64,000 nucleotides of DNA from Magnolia sinica. Lineage: Eukaryota > Streptophyta > Magnoliopsida > Magnoliales > Magnoliaceae. Shown one piece after another: positions 33,131 to 47,639 of this stretch (position 1 is the stretch's first letter; every line of letters starts with the position of its first letter). The DNA is taken from contig NC_080582.1 of assembly GCF_029962835.1 (NCBI RefSeq), positions 26,542,993-26,606,992 on the forward strand, given 5' to 3'. The notes below the pieces were generated by a model. That model was given only the letters and a program-made list of their open reading frames with translations, had not been told where the DNA came from and did not search any database. The translations under genes were made by a program, and so were the position numbers.

Positions 33131-33570
33131 CAGATGGATGGTGTGAATAAAACACATACATCAAGGGTGAGTCTCACGTCCCACATGTGGAAAGTGAGGA
33201 TATAACATATATATCACGTGTGCCCCCACTGTCCCATACATCTGGATGGTGGAAATCAAATACATAAACTAGGGTAGGGTCCACTTGAACTTGAGATCTG
33301 ACTCATCCTTCCTCTCATGCCATAAAATGATATATCAAAATGGTTGGACGATTGAATATAACACCTGCATCATGGTGGGTCTCATAGATAGACGACATGG
33401 ATGGAATAGGTGAGCCCCATGGAGCTTGCTGCCGTGTAAACATTAGGGTCCACTTGCTGCCCTGTGTACAGCAGCGGGTCATGTAGACCTTGTTGATATC
33501 AAGAGGGCAGCTGTATAGCTGTTGAACGTGCAACACTTGCTGTTTTAAAGAAGCACCCTCATGTATATAT

Positions 33571-33708
<138 letters not shown>

Positions 33709-35334
33709 CCCATATCAGCTGCTAGTGTAGCTTTTCTGCATTAAAAGGGCAGAGGTGAGTCCCACATAGAGCACACCACTACATAAAATAGGAGATACTA
33801 AAATATATTATAATATAATATATAATATACTATATAATTTATTAATATTATATATATAATATTCACAACGTCCAGGGCCTGGATGGCCTGGACGGATGCA
33901 TACACCAAGGTGGGTCCCATACACGTGGTCCACTGATGGACGATATAGATAACCACATTCATCATGTGGGTCTTACACGGATGGATGGCACAGTCATAGT
34001 GGAACCCTCAGAGCTCGGAGATAAAACATATATATCATGGGTGGTCCACTGCACGGACGGTGCAGATGGAGCGCATGCATCACGGCTGGCCCCACTACCA
34101 ACGTCCATGTAAATGGACAGTGCAGATGGCGGATGGGACTCACAGAGCTTGGTGACATCACTCTGGATGAGGTACACAAGCCAATCCACTTCCAACACGT
34201 CCAGGTGTATGGACAGTGGATCAACAGATACATCATTGCTGGGCTCCATGCAGTTAATCGTCCATATGGACGCTGTGGATTCAAGACGCGTACATCATTA
34301 GGTGGGTCCCACCGTCCAGTGATGTGGACGGTGCGGAGAGAGCACATACATCAGCGGGGTCCCACAGTCCAGTGCCGTAGACGGTGGTGACAAAACACAC
34401 GCACCCTGCTGTTCCACCGTCTAGTGACTGTGTGAATAAAACACATACATCACTGTGGGTCCCACGTGGGGCTCACCATCATGTATATATGCCATCCAAT
34501 CCGTTGATAAGGTCACACGTACCTGGCTGAGAGGGAAAAACAAATTTCATCTTGATCCAAAACTTCTGTGGCCCAAAAAAGGGTTTCAAAGGTATACGTT
34601 CAATCCCACTGTTTCCTTTGATGTGGACCACCGGAGAAGTGTATTCGGTTGATTTTTGGAGTGGACCCACTTCTGTAAGTGGCCCACCATATGAACGGGT
34701 TGGATGACAAATATACGTCATAGTGGGGACCACAGAGGGAGCCGTGGGTCCTGCCTACACGGCCGCCCGCCCGGCGCAGGCGCTGTCTGCACGTCTTACT
34801 TGTATTTTTATTTTTATTTTTATTTTTGAAAAATCAGTTTTTCAGGGGTTTTTCATATGTGGGGTCCGATTTAAGTGAATCCACCCCAGCCAATGGATTC
34901 CATGGCCCGATACCGTCCAAAGGAGTCCAATATCCAGTATGATTTAGCTCAAGGAGGATCCTACTCGATTTTTAACGGTAAAATCAATATCTTCTATGCT
35001 ATGGCCCACCATAAAAATTGGATTAACATCATTTTTTCGGTTCAACGTCTAAAATGAGCCATGAAAGGGAATGGACAGAGTGGATTGAATACTTACATCA
35101 AGGTGGGGCCTACACAAGCAGCCCACACAATAAGCTTTGAAAAAGCTAATATTTTGTTTTCTTTTCACGTCCAGCGTCCAGGGGAAGCTGGACGGTTTAT
35201 GCATAACGCATGCATATGAGGTGGGCCCTGCTCAGGTGGGCCACCAAATGTCTGGATGGCTTGGGTAAGACACATATATAAAGTAGGGTCCATCCAAGTG
35301 GGCCACACAACTAGATCATCACAAAGAAAAGGAG

Positions 35335-35335
35335 A

Positions 35336-35369
<34 letters not shown>
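35335..35369. repeat. (GA)n microsatellite in the solo LTR
   Basis: A GA run with one interruption, followed by GTGATGGAGGGACCCCGGCA, a context also conserved at 45450, 49130 and 58250 in other family LTRs. Confidence 0.9.
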
Positions 35370-35373
<4 letters not shown>

Positions 35374-36421
35374 AGGATATCGAGTGATGGAGGGACCCCG
35401 GCACTATGGGCCCTCCCTTGCATGATTTAAAATGTACATTAAGTGGGTCCCATTACACATGGGCTTATTAAATCAAAATTCAATGGTGGAGATCCCTTCT
35501 CCACTAAAATAGACGGTCTAGATGACCTTAGGTATGCAAGGAAAATAAACATCATGATGGGGTCTATGGAGAATGGCCCCATCATGGAATGATCATGATG
35601 ATCCAAGTGGGCCATCAGCCACATCTTAGGGTCCAAAGTGAGATCCAAACCATTGATCGGTTGGCCTCACTTGGCCCATCTTAAAAAAAATGAAACTACC
35701 CTATCAAAGCACCCACTATGATCAAAAGTCAAGATCTAGTCAAAAGAAAATCACCCACCGTCGATCTTCTTGGTCCGTTGGAAAGCCGGTCTCCTTGTGC
35801 TTCACTTTAACGGTGGAAGATGGGAAATGAATGGCTAGGATGAGGGATTTCGGGATGGAGAAGTGGGCCACACAACTCATTTTCTCTCATGGAAGAGCTT
35901 GGACGTGTGAGGCTCTTTTGCTTGGGATTTGTTGCTTGGGAAATGAGGGAGAAAGAGAGTTGTAAGGAGAGAAGTGATGGGAGATGGGTGATGGATGTGA
36001 GTGATGGATGAGGTGATGGATTGGTTAACTTTAGTGGTTGCTTAACTTGTGGAGAAAGAAAGCATGGGTGCTCTTGTACTTGACATGATGTGATGTGATT
36101 GATTGATGGAGTGATTGATTGATGGGACATGTTGTAGAGATTCTCTCGAGATCGCAAAAGCGCGGCGTTTCTTCGAAATAAACGCCGGCCCACATCTTTT
36201 GACCAGGGTATCGCATCGGTGCGCAAGACGTGGCGTTGGAACCGCGTCGACGGTGCGGTCGCAATGATACAAGTCTTAGATTAAGCCGACTCAAATCTAT
36301 GAGATACGACTTAGGGTCATGTGCAAACATCGATTATACGTCGCAGGTTACTAGAATTTGACGGGAAGGATCGCGGGAGTCGTCGCAATAGTATAGGCTA
36401 GGATACGGGTCTTACAGGTTT

Positions 36422-36900
36422 GAAATCTTGTAAGGAGAGCCAAGATTTTAGTAAGATGCCGCATTGGCACGAGTCACCGCCACTCTTGGGTTAGTGTCGT
36501 AACCAATGGTCCTTGCTCAACGTTGGGTGGGCCATACATGACTCCTGGGCGTCATCCAAACCATTTGGCCATACCTGATCCGCTGATTAGTCGGCCATTA
36601 AAAAATTGTCATGATCGCCAGGTCATCTTCCCCTAGTTGACTGTCAACAACGGATTTTGATGGGCCGATCTTTTCTCAAATCCAAGCCATCCATCTCATG
36701 GCCCACCCCCTCTAATGTATATCAGAGATTAACTCTGTGGCCCACACTCAAGATCCGACAAATGAGGGGATCCGAATAGCAATCTGTTCTCATTTAATAC
36801 ACTAATCTCAGTAATTAGCTGACGAATTTTCCAGAATCAGGAAGGCTATAATAGCCTGATTTTAGGGTGAATCCCAAGGGGAATTAGAGAAAGAAATGGA
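36422..36900. other. Flank beyond the solo LTR, no gene seen
   Basis: This was continuous with the sequence ending at 30495 before the LTR landed. It contains GGGTGGGCCATACATG and GGCCCACCCCC words. An imperfect palindrome, AATCAGGAAGGCTA...TAGCCTGATT, lies at about 36835-36862. I see no coding segment. Confidence 0.4.
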
Positions 36901-39007
36901 AAGAGAAAGAGAGTGGGTGAGTTGGAACGCTGTTTGAGTGGGTTAATGGTTCGGTAGCAACTTGACTCAGCTCAGGTCGTTCTAATATCGTAAAGTGAGC
37001 GAGTGAGAGGAAGAAGCTCGTGAGAGGGAAGGAGAAGGAATAGAGAGAAAAGAGAGGAGAAACCAGGGGCGTCTGAGAGAAGGAACAACAACTGGAACGA
37101 GTTTCCAGTCACTGTCCAACTCAGCCACGTCAATAGGTAACTAGAGTCTGGCCTAAGAGTCGAGTTTTCTGATTCCAACAGACTCGGGAGGGCACACACT
37201 GCATCCAAACCTCCTGTCAGCACCCAGACGTCGTCCCTGTTCAGGTAACCATGCACTTATACCCTTTGTTATTAACAGATTTCACCCACTCAGCTGCTGT
37301 GTTCACGGTTCCCTCGACTTAGGTGCCAGTTATGTGACTCAATGCCATTCCAAGTTGAGAAAAACTAATCTGCAATCATAGCAGTGGTCGGTTTTTCCTG
37401 GAACCGAGTCCGACACTTCGAACCGAGCTTTGGTTCGCCAAGAACAGGGGATTGATGTGCCGTTTGCACCCGAGTCACTACTGAGTTAGCGACCCGGGTA
37501 CAGCACAAGGGAATAGATCCCAACTCAGTTGGGCATGGGAAGAAAATCGCCCTGGTTGAACCTAGTTAGGGGCAATCAAAGCTCGCCCAATTGGGGGATG
37601 ACCCAACCAGTTTCCCCAGTTGAGCCAACTCAACCCTCAATAGTGAGTTGACTCAGCCAATCTCTCATCTAAGTCAAGTCAACTCCATATCTGGCTCTAC
37701 AGATAAGATATCAGGTGATATTTGATCCAAAGGACCATTTACCTAACCATATGATCAATAAACCCTTATATATTACTTCAATAGTCAATAGTTGAAGGCT
37801 CAGGTTGAGTCAACTCTGTCTTAACTCACTAGTACATTGAAATGTATCATCCAGGTGCCATTTGCAAATTGACAATCTTGGGAAATACTCCCTAGCAGTT
37901 AATCTCGAATCAAGTGAGTGAAAGCAATCTCAAATTATCTATGAACCATACCTAAACTAGAATGAAATTTGATTTACATCTCCTTGGATCAAAACTCCTC
38001 AGACTCCCCTTACAAGGAAGTACAAGTTAAGAAGAGCATTCACTCCATCTACTTTAGGTGAGGGATACCCCACATGGCTTCCTCATGTCATTGATTTCTA
38101 AATTAGCTTAAGCTTAAAGGTATGAAGATGGTATAATTATGTGAATATTAACGTTGCTTCCTTAAATCTTAAATTGATGTTAATAATCATGTGGGAATTC
38201 TTGAATCTGGCTACTTTAATCCATCTTGTAAGAATTGTGGCATGTATAGAATTACCTTGTTATATGCACACTTGCACTAACTGTGTTAAGAAGTAATAGA
38301 TCTTGTATTCATTTGAATGGTAAGTTTACTCCATAACTCACTTTTTATGCTAGAGTCATTTTAATCTGAACCTATAAGGTATAAAGTCTTAGAATAGTAC
38401 ACTATTTATTCCATTCTAATTAGTTATGTTGAATGTGAATAATGTGCTAATGCCTAATTACCTAAGTCCTATAATATCATAGGGTGATTTGAACTTAATT
38501 GTGCATGCTCCCAGTTATTTTAGTTATTGTAAATGTTGAGGCATAATTCTACTAGTAACTACAAGTATGATGATACTTAAACTCATTCTCAAGTCATATA
38601 ACGAACCCTAGGTGTGGAATGCCACCCATTGTGAGATGTAGAATAAACTTGTCACAACTTTAAATTTCTTGATATGCCACATCTATGGACCCCTTTCTTT
38701 TTTTACTTAGTGGAAGTAAAATATTTATACTTAGCTCTTGTTGAATGTTTGGTGTCCTATTAAAAGACCACAAGCCTTGACCGTATTCATAAGAATAACC
38801 TTATGCATGAGTATCATGGTGCATGACATCCACACCTGCATGGTCTTTTTCGGGTGGCTAGTTCTCCTTGGGCGTGTCTTTGAATATTTTTCGGGTGACT
38901 AGTTCTCCTTAGACGACCCCTTTATTTTGATAGCTGGATGTGTATCCCCAAATTTGTGACTTGAGCCTACATTCATACATCCATGCATATACATTCGAGT
39001 TTATATT

Positions 39008-40382
39008 GTTGTTGAGACTCAAATATTGCATAATTTTCTCCATTTATATCTTAGTTTTATGAACATAAATCATCTTAATATTTTATTTTACTCATGTATG
39101 TGTTGCAAGGTGAATTTAAGAACTTGGATTGAAAAATGGTGCTAAAAAGTAAGAATTTGATGCTCAAAAATCACTAAGGCAAGGGATGGATCTTAGGATA
39201 CCAAGATTGAAGAATTCACATGTTAAAGATCCAAGAAAACCAAGTGAGGAATGAAGATAATTGAAGATTTGAAGTGAAGAATCCTGAAATCATCCTGAAA
39301 GAGTGTATTCTGAAGCTGTGAAGTTTATTTTGAGAAACTACGCAGCAGGAAGTCTGTTTTAAACGAACTATGTAGCTAGAAGTCTATTTTAAAAATTTAC
39401 GTATATTTTAGACGGTTTCTAGGGTTTTCAACTTTATACGAAAATTGGAGTTTCCTATTTATAAATAGGGCTTTCTAGGGCATTCCTAAACATTATTCAA
39501 GGCATCCCAAAGCAAAATTTAGGATTTTTAAAGAGTTTTGAGTTTTATTAAAGCTTTGTAAGTTGTTTTTTTTAGATCTTTTTTTTTAGTTCCATTTTAT
39601 TTCTGCAATTTAATTATGTTTTTCTAAGTTCCCTCTAGCCCAAGCTAGAAGGGAAGCACTTGGGTTTAATATTTTTTTAAGTTATGACGATTGATTGTTT
39701 TAATGATGAGAAGAATGGTGTATGCATGTTATCTATTATTTAGGTTTTGTTTTTTATCCTCTTGTGAGATCCATATGTTTCCATCATATGAGATCCACAT
39801 TGATGGATAGGCTTACCCTAGATCAATCAGATTTCCTAGATAGGAGATGTTCTCAACCTGTTATATTTCTTTGATATTCATTATCTTATAGATATTGAAT
39901 ACTTAAAATCATCGGCGCTTAAGAATATATGTCAATGGTGCAAATCCATTATTTTCTAATCTTTTATATCATTTATTAAAATATTTAAACTATTTTATTT
40001 TCCGATTAGGCTGACCATAGTGCTCAGATCCTAGTTGTGTTATCCAAGTCATCATGATTTTGGAACATTAACCTATGTGTGGAACTTTGAAGCTTGGGTG
40101 TTATTTTATTCAGTTGAATTACATCCATTCAAAAATCCCAAAATCAAATCATCAAATTAATTTTAATTACTTAGTTTGTTTTGTATTTGATTTTTTTCTT
40201 CTCACAATTCATCTCGCTGTGGGATCGACCCCGTATTCACGGGATACTACTTACGAACCTTTGCACTTGGAGACAAGCAATCAATTGTCCTCATCGTGAT
40301 TAAATATGATTAGTCTAAACTATTTTGGAATGACATGATATGCACGAATCCTTGTGGGAAATCCCCACTAAATTTTTACACA
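39008..40382 (+). mobile_element. LTR-like insertion with promoter and U5-type end
   Basis: A strong TATA context (CTATTTATAAATAGGGC, 39455-39471) is followed about 750 bp later by CTGTGGGATCGACCCCG and TTCACGGGATACTAC, a signature near the 3' end of many plant LTRs. I read it as a solo or partial LTR in plus orientation, different from the Tekay family. Termini and target duplication are not clear, so the limits are approximate. Confidence 0.45.
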
Positions 40383-40802
40383 GCCAATAGTGCAGTTGCA
40401 CCAAATAGATACAGGTATGATGGAGAAAGGTGATACCTATGATGGTACCCCTGGCACAGCTAATGAGGAGTATGGGGAGGAAGGACAGTATGCTGATATG
40501 GTTGAGCCTTTGGAGCTCATATGAAGATATAGGATCTATTTACTTTCATACTTTCAGACATTATCTTCATTTTACTTAGTTTGAGAATTGTAATTAAAAA
40601 TCCTCTACTCTAGGATTTTGCTTTACTTCTTACTTTTATTTACGTATGTTGAGCTCCTTTTATTACTTTATACAACGGTTATATCTCGATGTTATGAAAT
40701 GTGTTGGAAATTAGATGAATGATAGTTTTATTTCATGACGTAACCCTCGGGTTCTTGTACTCGAGCAATCGTCCTCAGGTTATGAGAATCAGGGTGTTAA
40801 AA
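40383..40802 (+). other. Short acidic open segment and AT-rich tail
   Basis: From about 40400 an open stretch encodes an acidic tail (EKGDTYDGTPGT, then EEYGEEGQYADMVEPLELI) ending in TGA at 40524, followed by AT-rich sequence that looks like a 3' leader. It could be the end of a captured or older coding sequence. There is no family match that I recognise, and chance is possible. Confidence 0.25.
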
Positions 40803-40804
40803 GT

Positions 40805-40815
40805 TGGTATCAGAG
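40805..40815 (+). other. Primer binding site of element C
   Basis: TGGTATCAGAG, the initiator tRNA-Met complement, followed by GAGAG rather than the usual C. It marks the left boundary of the body of element C. Confidence 0.7.
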
Positions 40816-40816
40816 A

Positions 40817-41692
40817 GAGAGTTTAGACAAACCTTGCCTATGGGAAAGAGTTTGTACAAACTTTCAATATGATAGGTATAGAAATTCATAAATATACACT
40901 TGAACTAGAAAGTTAAACATAGGTAAAATTTCCCCTAGCCTTAGACAGTTTTAAGGACATAAAGATCCAAATTTAGGTTCCCATTATTGAGTCCCATAAT
41001 AACATTAGGTTTCTTAGATACATACTCACTTATGTCAACATCTGTATGTCAACTACACTCAATTGTAAAAAAATCTTATTCCTTAACTATCTAATGTGAT
41101 GATCCATAATAGTATTACTAGTTTGGTAGCCATCCCATAAAACTTGACTTTCAATGCTATTAGATACATTGATTCCATGTTGACACACAATTGAGTTCTG
41201 TTACAACATCTTTCTTAAAGCATAAATTGAGAATATCATTAATTGAATGATCTCTAATTTATGAATATGTAGATATTGAGCATGAACTGCTAGTTTCAAT
41301 TCACGAGAATTATCCACTTGATTTTAACTAATTAATTAATGATTCCTTTACATATACCATATGAAATAGGGACCACTATGCATGTACTAGATTGTACATA
41401 ACAACTGTCCAATAAATGTCAACCTGTTTGGTTGTCTGAACATAGAAACTAAACTTAGGCCCCATTTCTGACCATCATGTATCTAGAAGCAAAGACTAGA
41501 GATAAAGACTTTTAGAAGAATTTAATTAGGAAATCATTTCCTTTGAGGAATTCCTTTTAGTTAGGAAGAAATTTTTCAGAGAACTTAGAATCCCTTGGAA
41601 TGTAAAATCCTTATAGAAGAACTATTTGTCCCACAGTGTGATTATGATAAAATAATGCACCCTGACATTACGTCCCAAAATTTCAGGACACG
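40817..41692 (+). other. Untranslated leader of element C
   Basis: About 880 AT-rich bases lie between the primer site and the gag start. No coding segment is seen. Confidence 0.5.
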
Positions 41693-42168
41693 ATGCCCCC
41701 AAAGAAGAAATCCCAGCAAGCACAGGCATCTCTAGTGATGCCGAAAAATACAGGGAGGACTGAAAGGGAGGAGAGTCCTATATATACCTCGGGCTCTCGG
41801 CGCAATCTGAGGAACCTGACTCGAAGTCAAGAGTAAGGGCCATCCCAACACCCCACCCAGCTTAGGCGGAGAGGACATGTCATTTGAGGCGTAGTCAGGG
41901 ATTCCTACGCTGAATGCTTGGGAGCAGATGGTTGCCTTGCTAAGTCAGCAGCAGGCCTCTATGCGAGAACAACAGGCTACCATGGCAGCTAAAGTCGCAG
42001 CTATGAATTAAGGACCGTGCGGGGCAGTTCTACATCTAATTATTGGGAATGATGCTGACACATTTGAGAGATTTCAAAAATTGCGACCTCCGACCTTTTC
42101 TGGGATGACTGATCCCATAATGCCCGAACATTGGCTGAAACGTATGCTGAAACTGATGGAGCTATTGG
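41693..42168 (+). pseudogene. Element C gag, N-terminal part, interrupted
   Basis: It starts MPPKKKSQQAQ, a basic start typical of chromovirus gag, and reaches the capsid-like segment (FSGMTDPIMPEHWLKRM). At least two stops or shifts lie in the first 100 codons. It is cut at 42168 by element B. The same reading frame continues from 59239 once one ATTGG copy is discounted. Confidence 0.8.
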
Positions 42169-44767
42169 TGTCACTCCCCAAACTCAGAAAACGAGCTTAC
42201 AAAATTCTCGATCGCCGAACTCGATGCCGACAGCCTCCGTAGTGCCCCATTCTCGGCTCCCAGCACTCTTATGCTAGATTCTAATCTTGAGATCCTACAA
42301 GGAGGATTTTCAGTATGATTTTTTTCTGTAATGGAGCACAACCGCAAGCATAACCAAGTCACAAAACAACATCACCACATATCCACCATATCAAAAACTT
42401 TAAGCACAATGCAGAAAGAGAAATACAAGGTGATCAAAAGGCTCCAAAATGATCTGATGTGCGCTCCTGCCTTAGCGCTGCCGCAATCCAATGCCACCTG
42501 CATGTAACGGTCGTGCATAAGCTTACAAAAGCTTAGAGGGTGGAGTAAGTGTGTGCACAAGGCAAGTGCCAAGTATACAGTAACAGAGTAGTATAAAAAT
42601 ATGCTGGTAAGTCTATGAATACCATCAGCCGTACTAAGGCTATGCGATGCAAGACATGAATGTTATCGGCTAAACCAAGGCCATACGATGCGAGACATGA
42701 ATGCTATCGGCCATACCAAAGCCATACGATGCGAGGCCTACGTAGCCAAATGTCATATATGAGATGTAATACAAGCATGCCAGTCCTCATTAAGTACATA
42801 TATCAGTACAGTTCTCCCCTAGGATATCATCGGGGTCTAGTAAACTCCACACTGACTGCCGCCTCCCTAGCTGCATAGCCTAGTGAGTGAAAGAGACCAC
42901 ACTATCCGCCTGACCAGTAGTCTGCCAATACCTACTCGGCTCGTTGATAGCGGACTCATTTGTGAGCTGGTCAAACTCAGCCTACCTTACAACCCCCTCA
43001 CTCGTGCGGATAAGGCCACACCACCTTCCAACTGACCATGACACAGTGGGAGACGCGGCCTACTGGTATTCGGTACTCGGGTACTCGTATATCTACTCGG
43101 TCTAAATGTTGGAGCATTTCCTAGTACCAAAAATGCTTTGGGATTTTCACCCAAGGACATCCTACTTGCCCATAGTGTTGGAGTCAATATTTCTGGTATC
43201 TGATCCGGCCATCCACGATGTGCCTGTGGAGGCCACGGCTCTGGTGTCGCTAGGGCATATAATAATTATGTCACACATATGTGAGATGCATGAGTTACAC
43301 CGTCCAGTCATGTAGCAATCCTGCGCGTATCATGCGATCATGTGGGGCACTCCGTCTCATAAGGAGTCCTGTAAATGTCTCAGCACAATGGCTTATGCTA
43401 TGATTAAACATTCCTCATATCAAGCATACATATGATGTGTATGAGCATGAATCATGGAGTTATATTAAGAAGTTATATGGTGATGAACTATCCTTCCAAC
43501 GAGGATGGGCCTAGATGGCTTACACATAACAAGTATGGGCCTATCAATGGGCCCTAGGGAGAGTCATAATGTGGACATTTAACCAACATTATCCTTACAA
43601 TGTGGACGTCAAACCATCATTACTCCTAAGGTACGACTTATCGTATACATCATTACACAAACCATAGTGGAATCAGATATTGCAATGGACCTTATATACA
43701 TCTCATTGGGCCTCGACCCATGGGCCTTAAATACATCAAATAGGCCGCATCACATGGGCCTCATATATATCAAGGTGGGCCTCAACAATGGGCCTCATAT
43801 ATCACATTGGGCCTTATCAAATGGGCCCCAAGTACGTCACATCGGGCCTAATCAAATGGGCCGAATCAATGGGCCGAATCAAATAGGCCAAGTCAAATGG
43901 GCAGAGTTGAATGCGCCAAACACAATTCATCTATTTTTAGAGATCAATGTAGAGTATTGTATAAAAATGAACCATATCAAAAGATCAACTGGACCATACC
44001 ATATTTAACCGTGTTGATAATGATTTCCACGGTTAAATTCCATGGGCCCCATCATAGGGTTTATTTCCCATCCAGCCTATTCACAAGGTCATAAAGACCT
44101 GGATTTAGAGGAAAAACAAATATCATATCGGTCCAAACTTTAAAGCCCAAGGTTTTAATGGTGGACGTTCAAACCCATTGTTTTCTGTAATGTGGTCCAC
44201 CTGATCCTAGATCTATCTTATTTTTAGTCTCAAGCCTTAAAATTATCTTTCAAAAAGGTTTGGCAGTATGGATACAACACACGCATCATGGTGGGGTCCA
44301 CACACGTGGCCTACCAACTAAATGGACGGTGTGCATTTACACCGTGGATGACACGTGCATCACGTGCTGCTGCTGCTTAAAAATGACAGAGGTGGGTCCC
44401 ACGTAGGACCCACTATGAGGTTTATTTCCCATCTGATCCGTTGCTAAGGTCACACGAACCAAATAAAATAAAAAAATAAAAAAATAAATATTAATTTATT
44501 CCAAAACCTCTAGACCAGGAGGTTTCAATGGTAGACATTCATTCCTCACTATTCCTTGTCGTGTGGGCCACCTGAGCTGCGTATACGGCTGATTTTTAGG
44601 GGGCCCACAGCTAGAAGGGGGGGCATCAAATGCACGATGTTGATGTTCTCACACATCACAGTGGGGCCCACGGCTGGGACCCACATCCTTGCCTCTAGCG
44701 TTAAATCCAGTAGGACGCTGCTATAGCGTCCTTTGGACGTCCAGCAGCAGTAGCAGTGTTTGCTGCC

Positions 44768-44769
<2 letters not shown>

Positions 44770-44839
<70 letters not shown>
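44770..44839. repeat. (TA)n microsatellite in 3' LTR B
   Basis: A 70-bp TA run, 33 bp in the sister LTR (57604-57636). Predicted YIYIYI peptides across it are artefacts. Confidence 0.95.
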
Positions 44840-44841
<2 letters not shown>

Positions 44842-45685
44842 AAAAAAAGTTTTTCTGTGGTTTTTTGTACGTGGGGCCTGCATTGGAGAATCCAACCTAA
44901 ACATTGCATCTTAGGACTCAAGAAAGACCAAACAAGCCCAATATTCGGCATGTTTTGGCGTATAGAAACATCAAGGTGGGTCCTTACAGATATAAACGGT
45001 AGAAATCACTGTTTTCTATGCTATGACCCGCCAGAAAATCAGATTGGCGTCATTTTTCGGTTCAACGCCTAAATGAGTTAGGAAATAGGATGGACGGCGT
45101 GGATTAAATTCATACATCAAGGTGGGGCCTGCATGAGCGATCCACCCAAGTTTTTAAATCAAACTGATATTTTTGTTTTGCTGTCAGTACACCACACTAT
45201 CTGTTCACACTTCTCTGTGAAGCCATATCCAGCGTCCCTGGACACTGGATGGTTTGCGTATAACACATATCTAAGGTGGGCTCCACCTATAGATGTGCTG
45301 CCTAGGTGGGCCACTAAAAAGGTTGGATGGTGTGGATAAGGCATACATCAAGGTGGGGTCCATCCGAGTGGGTCACACGGCCAATCACCACATAAAAAAT
45401 GAAAAAGAGAGAGAGAGAGGGAGAGAGAGAACGAGAGAGAGAAAGAAAGACTGAGTGATGGAGGGACCCCGACAATATGGGCCCTCCCTTCCATACATCA
45501 CAACATACATCAAGTAGGTCCCATACATCACAACATACTCCTTGTACCTCACTTTGATGGAAGATGATGAGAAATGAAGGGCTAAGATGATGGATTTTGG
45601 GATAGGAAGTGGGCCATACACAGCATCTTTTCTCTCCTTGGAAGAGCTTAGACGTCCACTTTTTTTTTTGCTTGAAAAATGTGAA

Positions 45686-45689
<4 letters not shown>

Positions 45690-45727
<38 letters not shown>
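45690..45727. repeat. (GA)n microsatellite in 3' LTR B
   Basis: Matches the GA run at 58746-58784 in the 5' LTR. A second weaker GA block lies at 45405-45430. Confidence 0.92.
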
Positions 45728-45728
<1 letters not shown>

Positions 45729-47639
45729 GATGGGTGTGAGTGATGGATGTGAGTTGATGGATGTACTTGACATGTATGGGTGTGTAAGAGAGAGAGAGAG
45801 GGAGAGAGTTGACTTTGGAGTTGCTCTTGTACTTGACATGTCACGCCCCAAACTAAAAAATCGGGCTCACAAAATTCCCGATTACCGAATTTGGCGCCGA
45901 CAGCCTCCATAATACCCCATTCTCGGCTCCCGGCACCTATACACAAGGTTCCGATCCTGAGATGCTACAAGGAGGATTTCAAATCATCAGTTCAATTATA
46001 ATGAGCATAACCAAAAGCATAACCCATGAACAATAACCACAAGAACACCATCACAAAATCCACTATGATAAAAAACTTTAAGTACAATGCTTCTGAAGGG
46101 AAATACAAGATAGTGCAAAAGATAGAAACTCCAAAGCTCATCTGCACGCTCCTGCTGCTTCTATGTTATGGCTGCGACTTGGCGTCACCTGCACGCATCA
46201 ATCGTGCATAAGCTTATAGAAAGCTTAGAGGGTGGTGTAAGTGTGTGCGCAATATAAGCATGCTCAGAGTGCAAGGTCAAAGAAATGCGGGATCATACTG
46301 ATGAACATATGTATGCAATCAGCCATACCAAGGCCATGCGGTGCAAATCATGAATACGATCGGCCACATCAAGGCCATGTGATGCAGAATGCAAGTCAAG
46401 CATGTCAATCCTCATCAACATATCAATGCAACTTCTCACTAGAGCATCAAATTAGTGTGGTTCTTAGTATGGATAATCATCGGGGTCAAGTACACTCCAC
46501 GCCAGCTTTCCGCCCCTATCCAGATGCACAACTGGGAGAGTGGAAGAGACCTCACTATCCGCATGCCAATATCGGGCCCGACTCGTCGATAGCGGACCGA
46601 TTCCTCAAGGTGGTCAAACTCAACCTAGTAATTGCCCCCTCACTCAGGCGGGTAAGGTCACACCCCTTTCCAACCGACCACAACACAATGGGAGACGCAG
46701 CCTACTGGTATACGGCCCTCGCGCGCTCGTGTATCCACTCGGTCTCAACGTTGGAGTCATCCTCTGGTACCATCGGGTTTAGAAATTTTTACTCAGGGAC
46801 ATCTATGACGCCCGTATGCTCGAACCAAATATTTTCGGTATCCAATCCTGCCATCCACGATGTGTCTGTGGAGGCTATGGCCCTGATGTCGCTAGGGCAT
46901 ATAGTAACTACAATCACACAAATGCAAGTGCATGAGTCACACTATCAGTCATGCAACAATCCTGCGTGTACCATGCACTTATATGGGGCAACTCTGCCTA
47001 TCAAGGAGCCCATAAACAGTCCACCCGAAGGCATATGCTATGATTGGTCACTCCTCACATCAGGCATACATATGATGCGAATGATCATGAATCATGGATC
47101 TATACTAAACATGTATAAAGAGATGAGCTCTGTGTATAACGGAGATAGGCCTAGATGACCTACTTACCACAAGTATGGGCCTATCAGTGGGCCTTAGGGA
47201 GAGTTATAATGCGGACATTTAACCAACATTATCCATTCAATGTGGATGTCAAACCAGCATTGCTCCCAAGGCGTGGCCCATTATGAATGTCAATACATAT
47301 GCTATGGTGGAGTCACACTACAAGGGACATTATGTACGTCCTATCGGGCCTCGACCCATGGGCCTCTAATACATCAAATGGCCTCATACATGGGTCTCAC
47401 ATTTACATATCAAGGTGCGCTTCAATGACGGGCCACAAATGCATCAACATGGACCTTGCATACATCACAATGGATAATATGGGCCTTATACAAATCAAGG
47501 TGGGCCTCAACGAACGGCCCACAAACATACCAAGATGGGCCTTATCACATGGCATAAAAATATTTTTCAAATGATTGGACGGTTTGGATGAAACATATGC
47601 ATCATGGTGAGGCCCACCCTAATGGAGGGCGTGGATTAC

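Larger units (their letters stand above)
36900..40802 (+). repeat. Probable 5' LTR/upstream region of element C, start unresolved
   Basis: A tRNA-Met-type primer site follows directly at 40805, so the sequence to its left should be the 5' LTR of element C. No second LTR copy exists in the window for comparison, and the start cannot be placed. It contains a small tandem pair (TTTTTCGGGTGGCTAGTTCT, 38847 and about 38892) and a separate inserted LTR-like block. Open frames such as 36972-37256 (-) are not convincing. Confidence 0.35.

Noticed and set aside
32798..33157. 119-residue repetitive frame (-) and its plus-strand counterpart
   Set aside because: The period is exactly the 57-bp minisatellite on either strand. 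Not a repeat protein gene.
36972..37256. 94-residue minus-strand frame with a hydrophobic stretch
   Set aside because: No recognised family. It lies in the probable LTR region of element C and is antisense to it.
45314..45946. 210-residue Ser/Leu-rich minus-strand frame, also 35807-36226 and 49249-49694
   Set aside because: They run through (GA)n tracts and the LTR boundary, and homologous positions in sister LTRs are not conserved as frames.
46241..47158. 305-residue plus-strand frame in the nested solo LTR
   Set aside because: It is antisense to the LTR's transcription, with no known domain. The equivalent stretches in other family LTRs (31000-32025, 42660-43315, 55600-56266) are broken into short frames, so length is probably chance.
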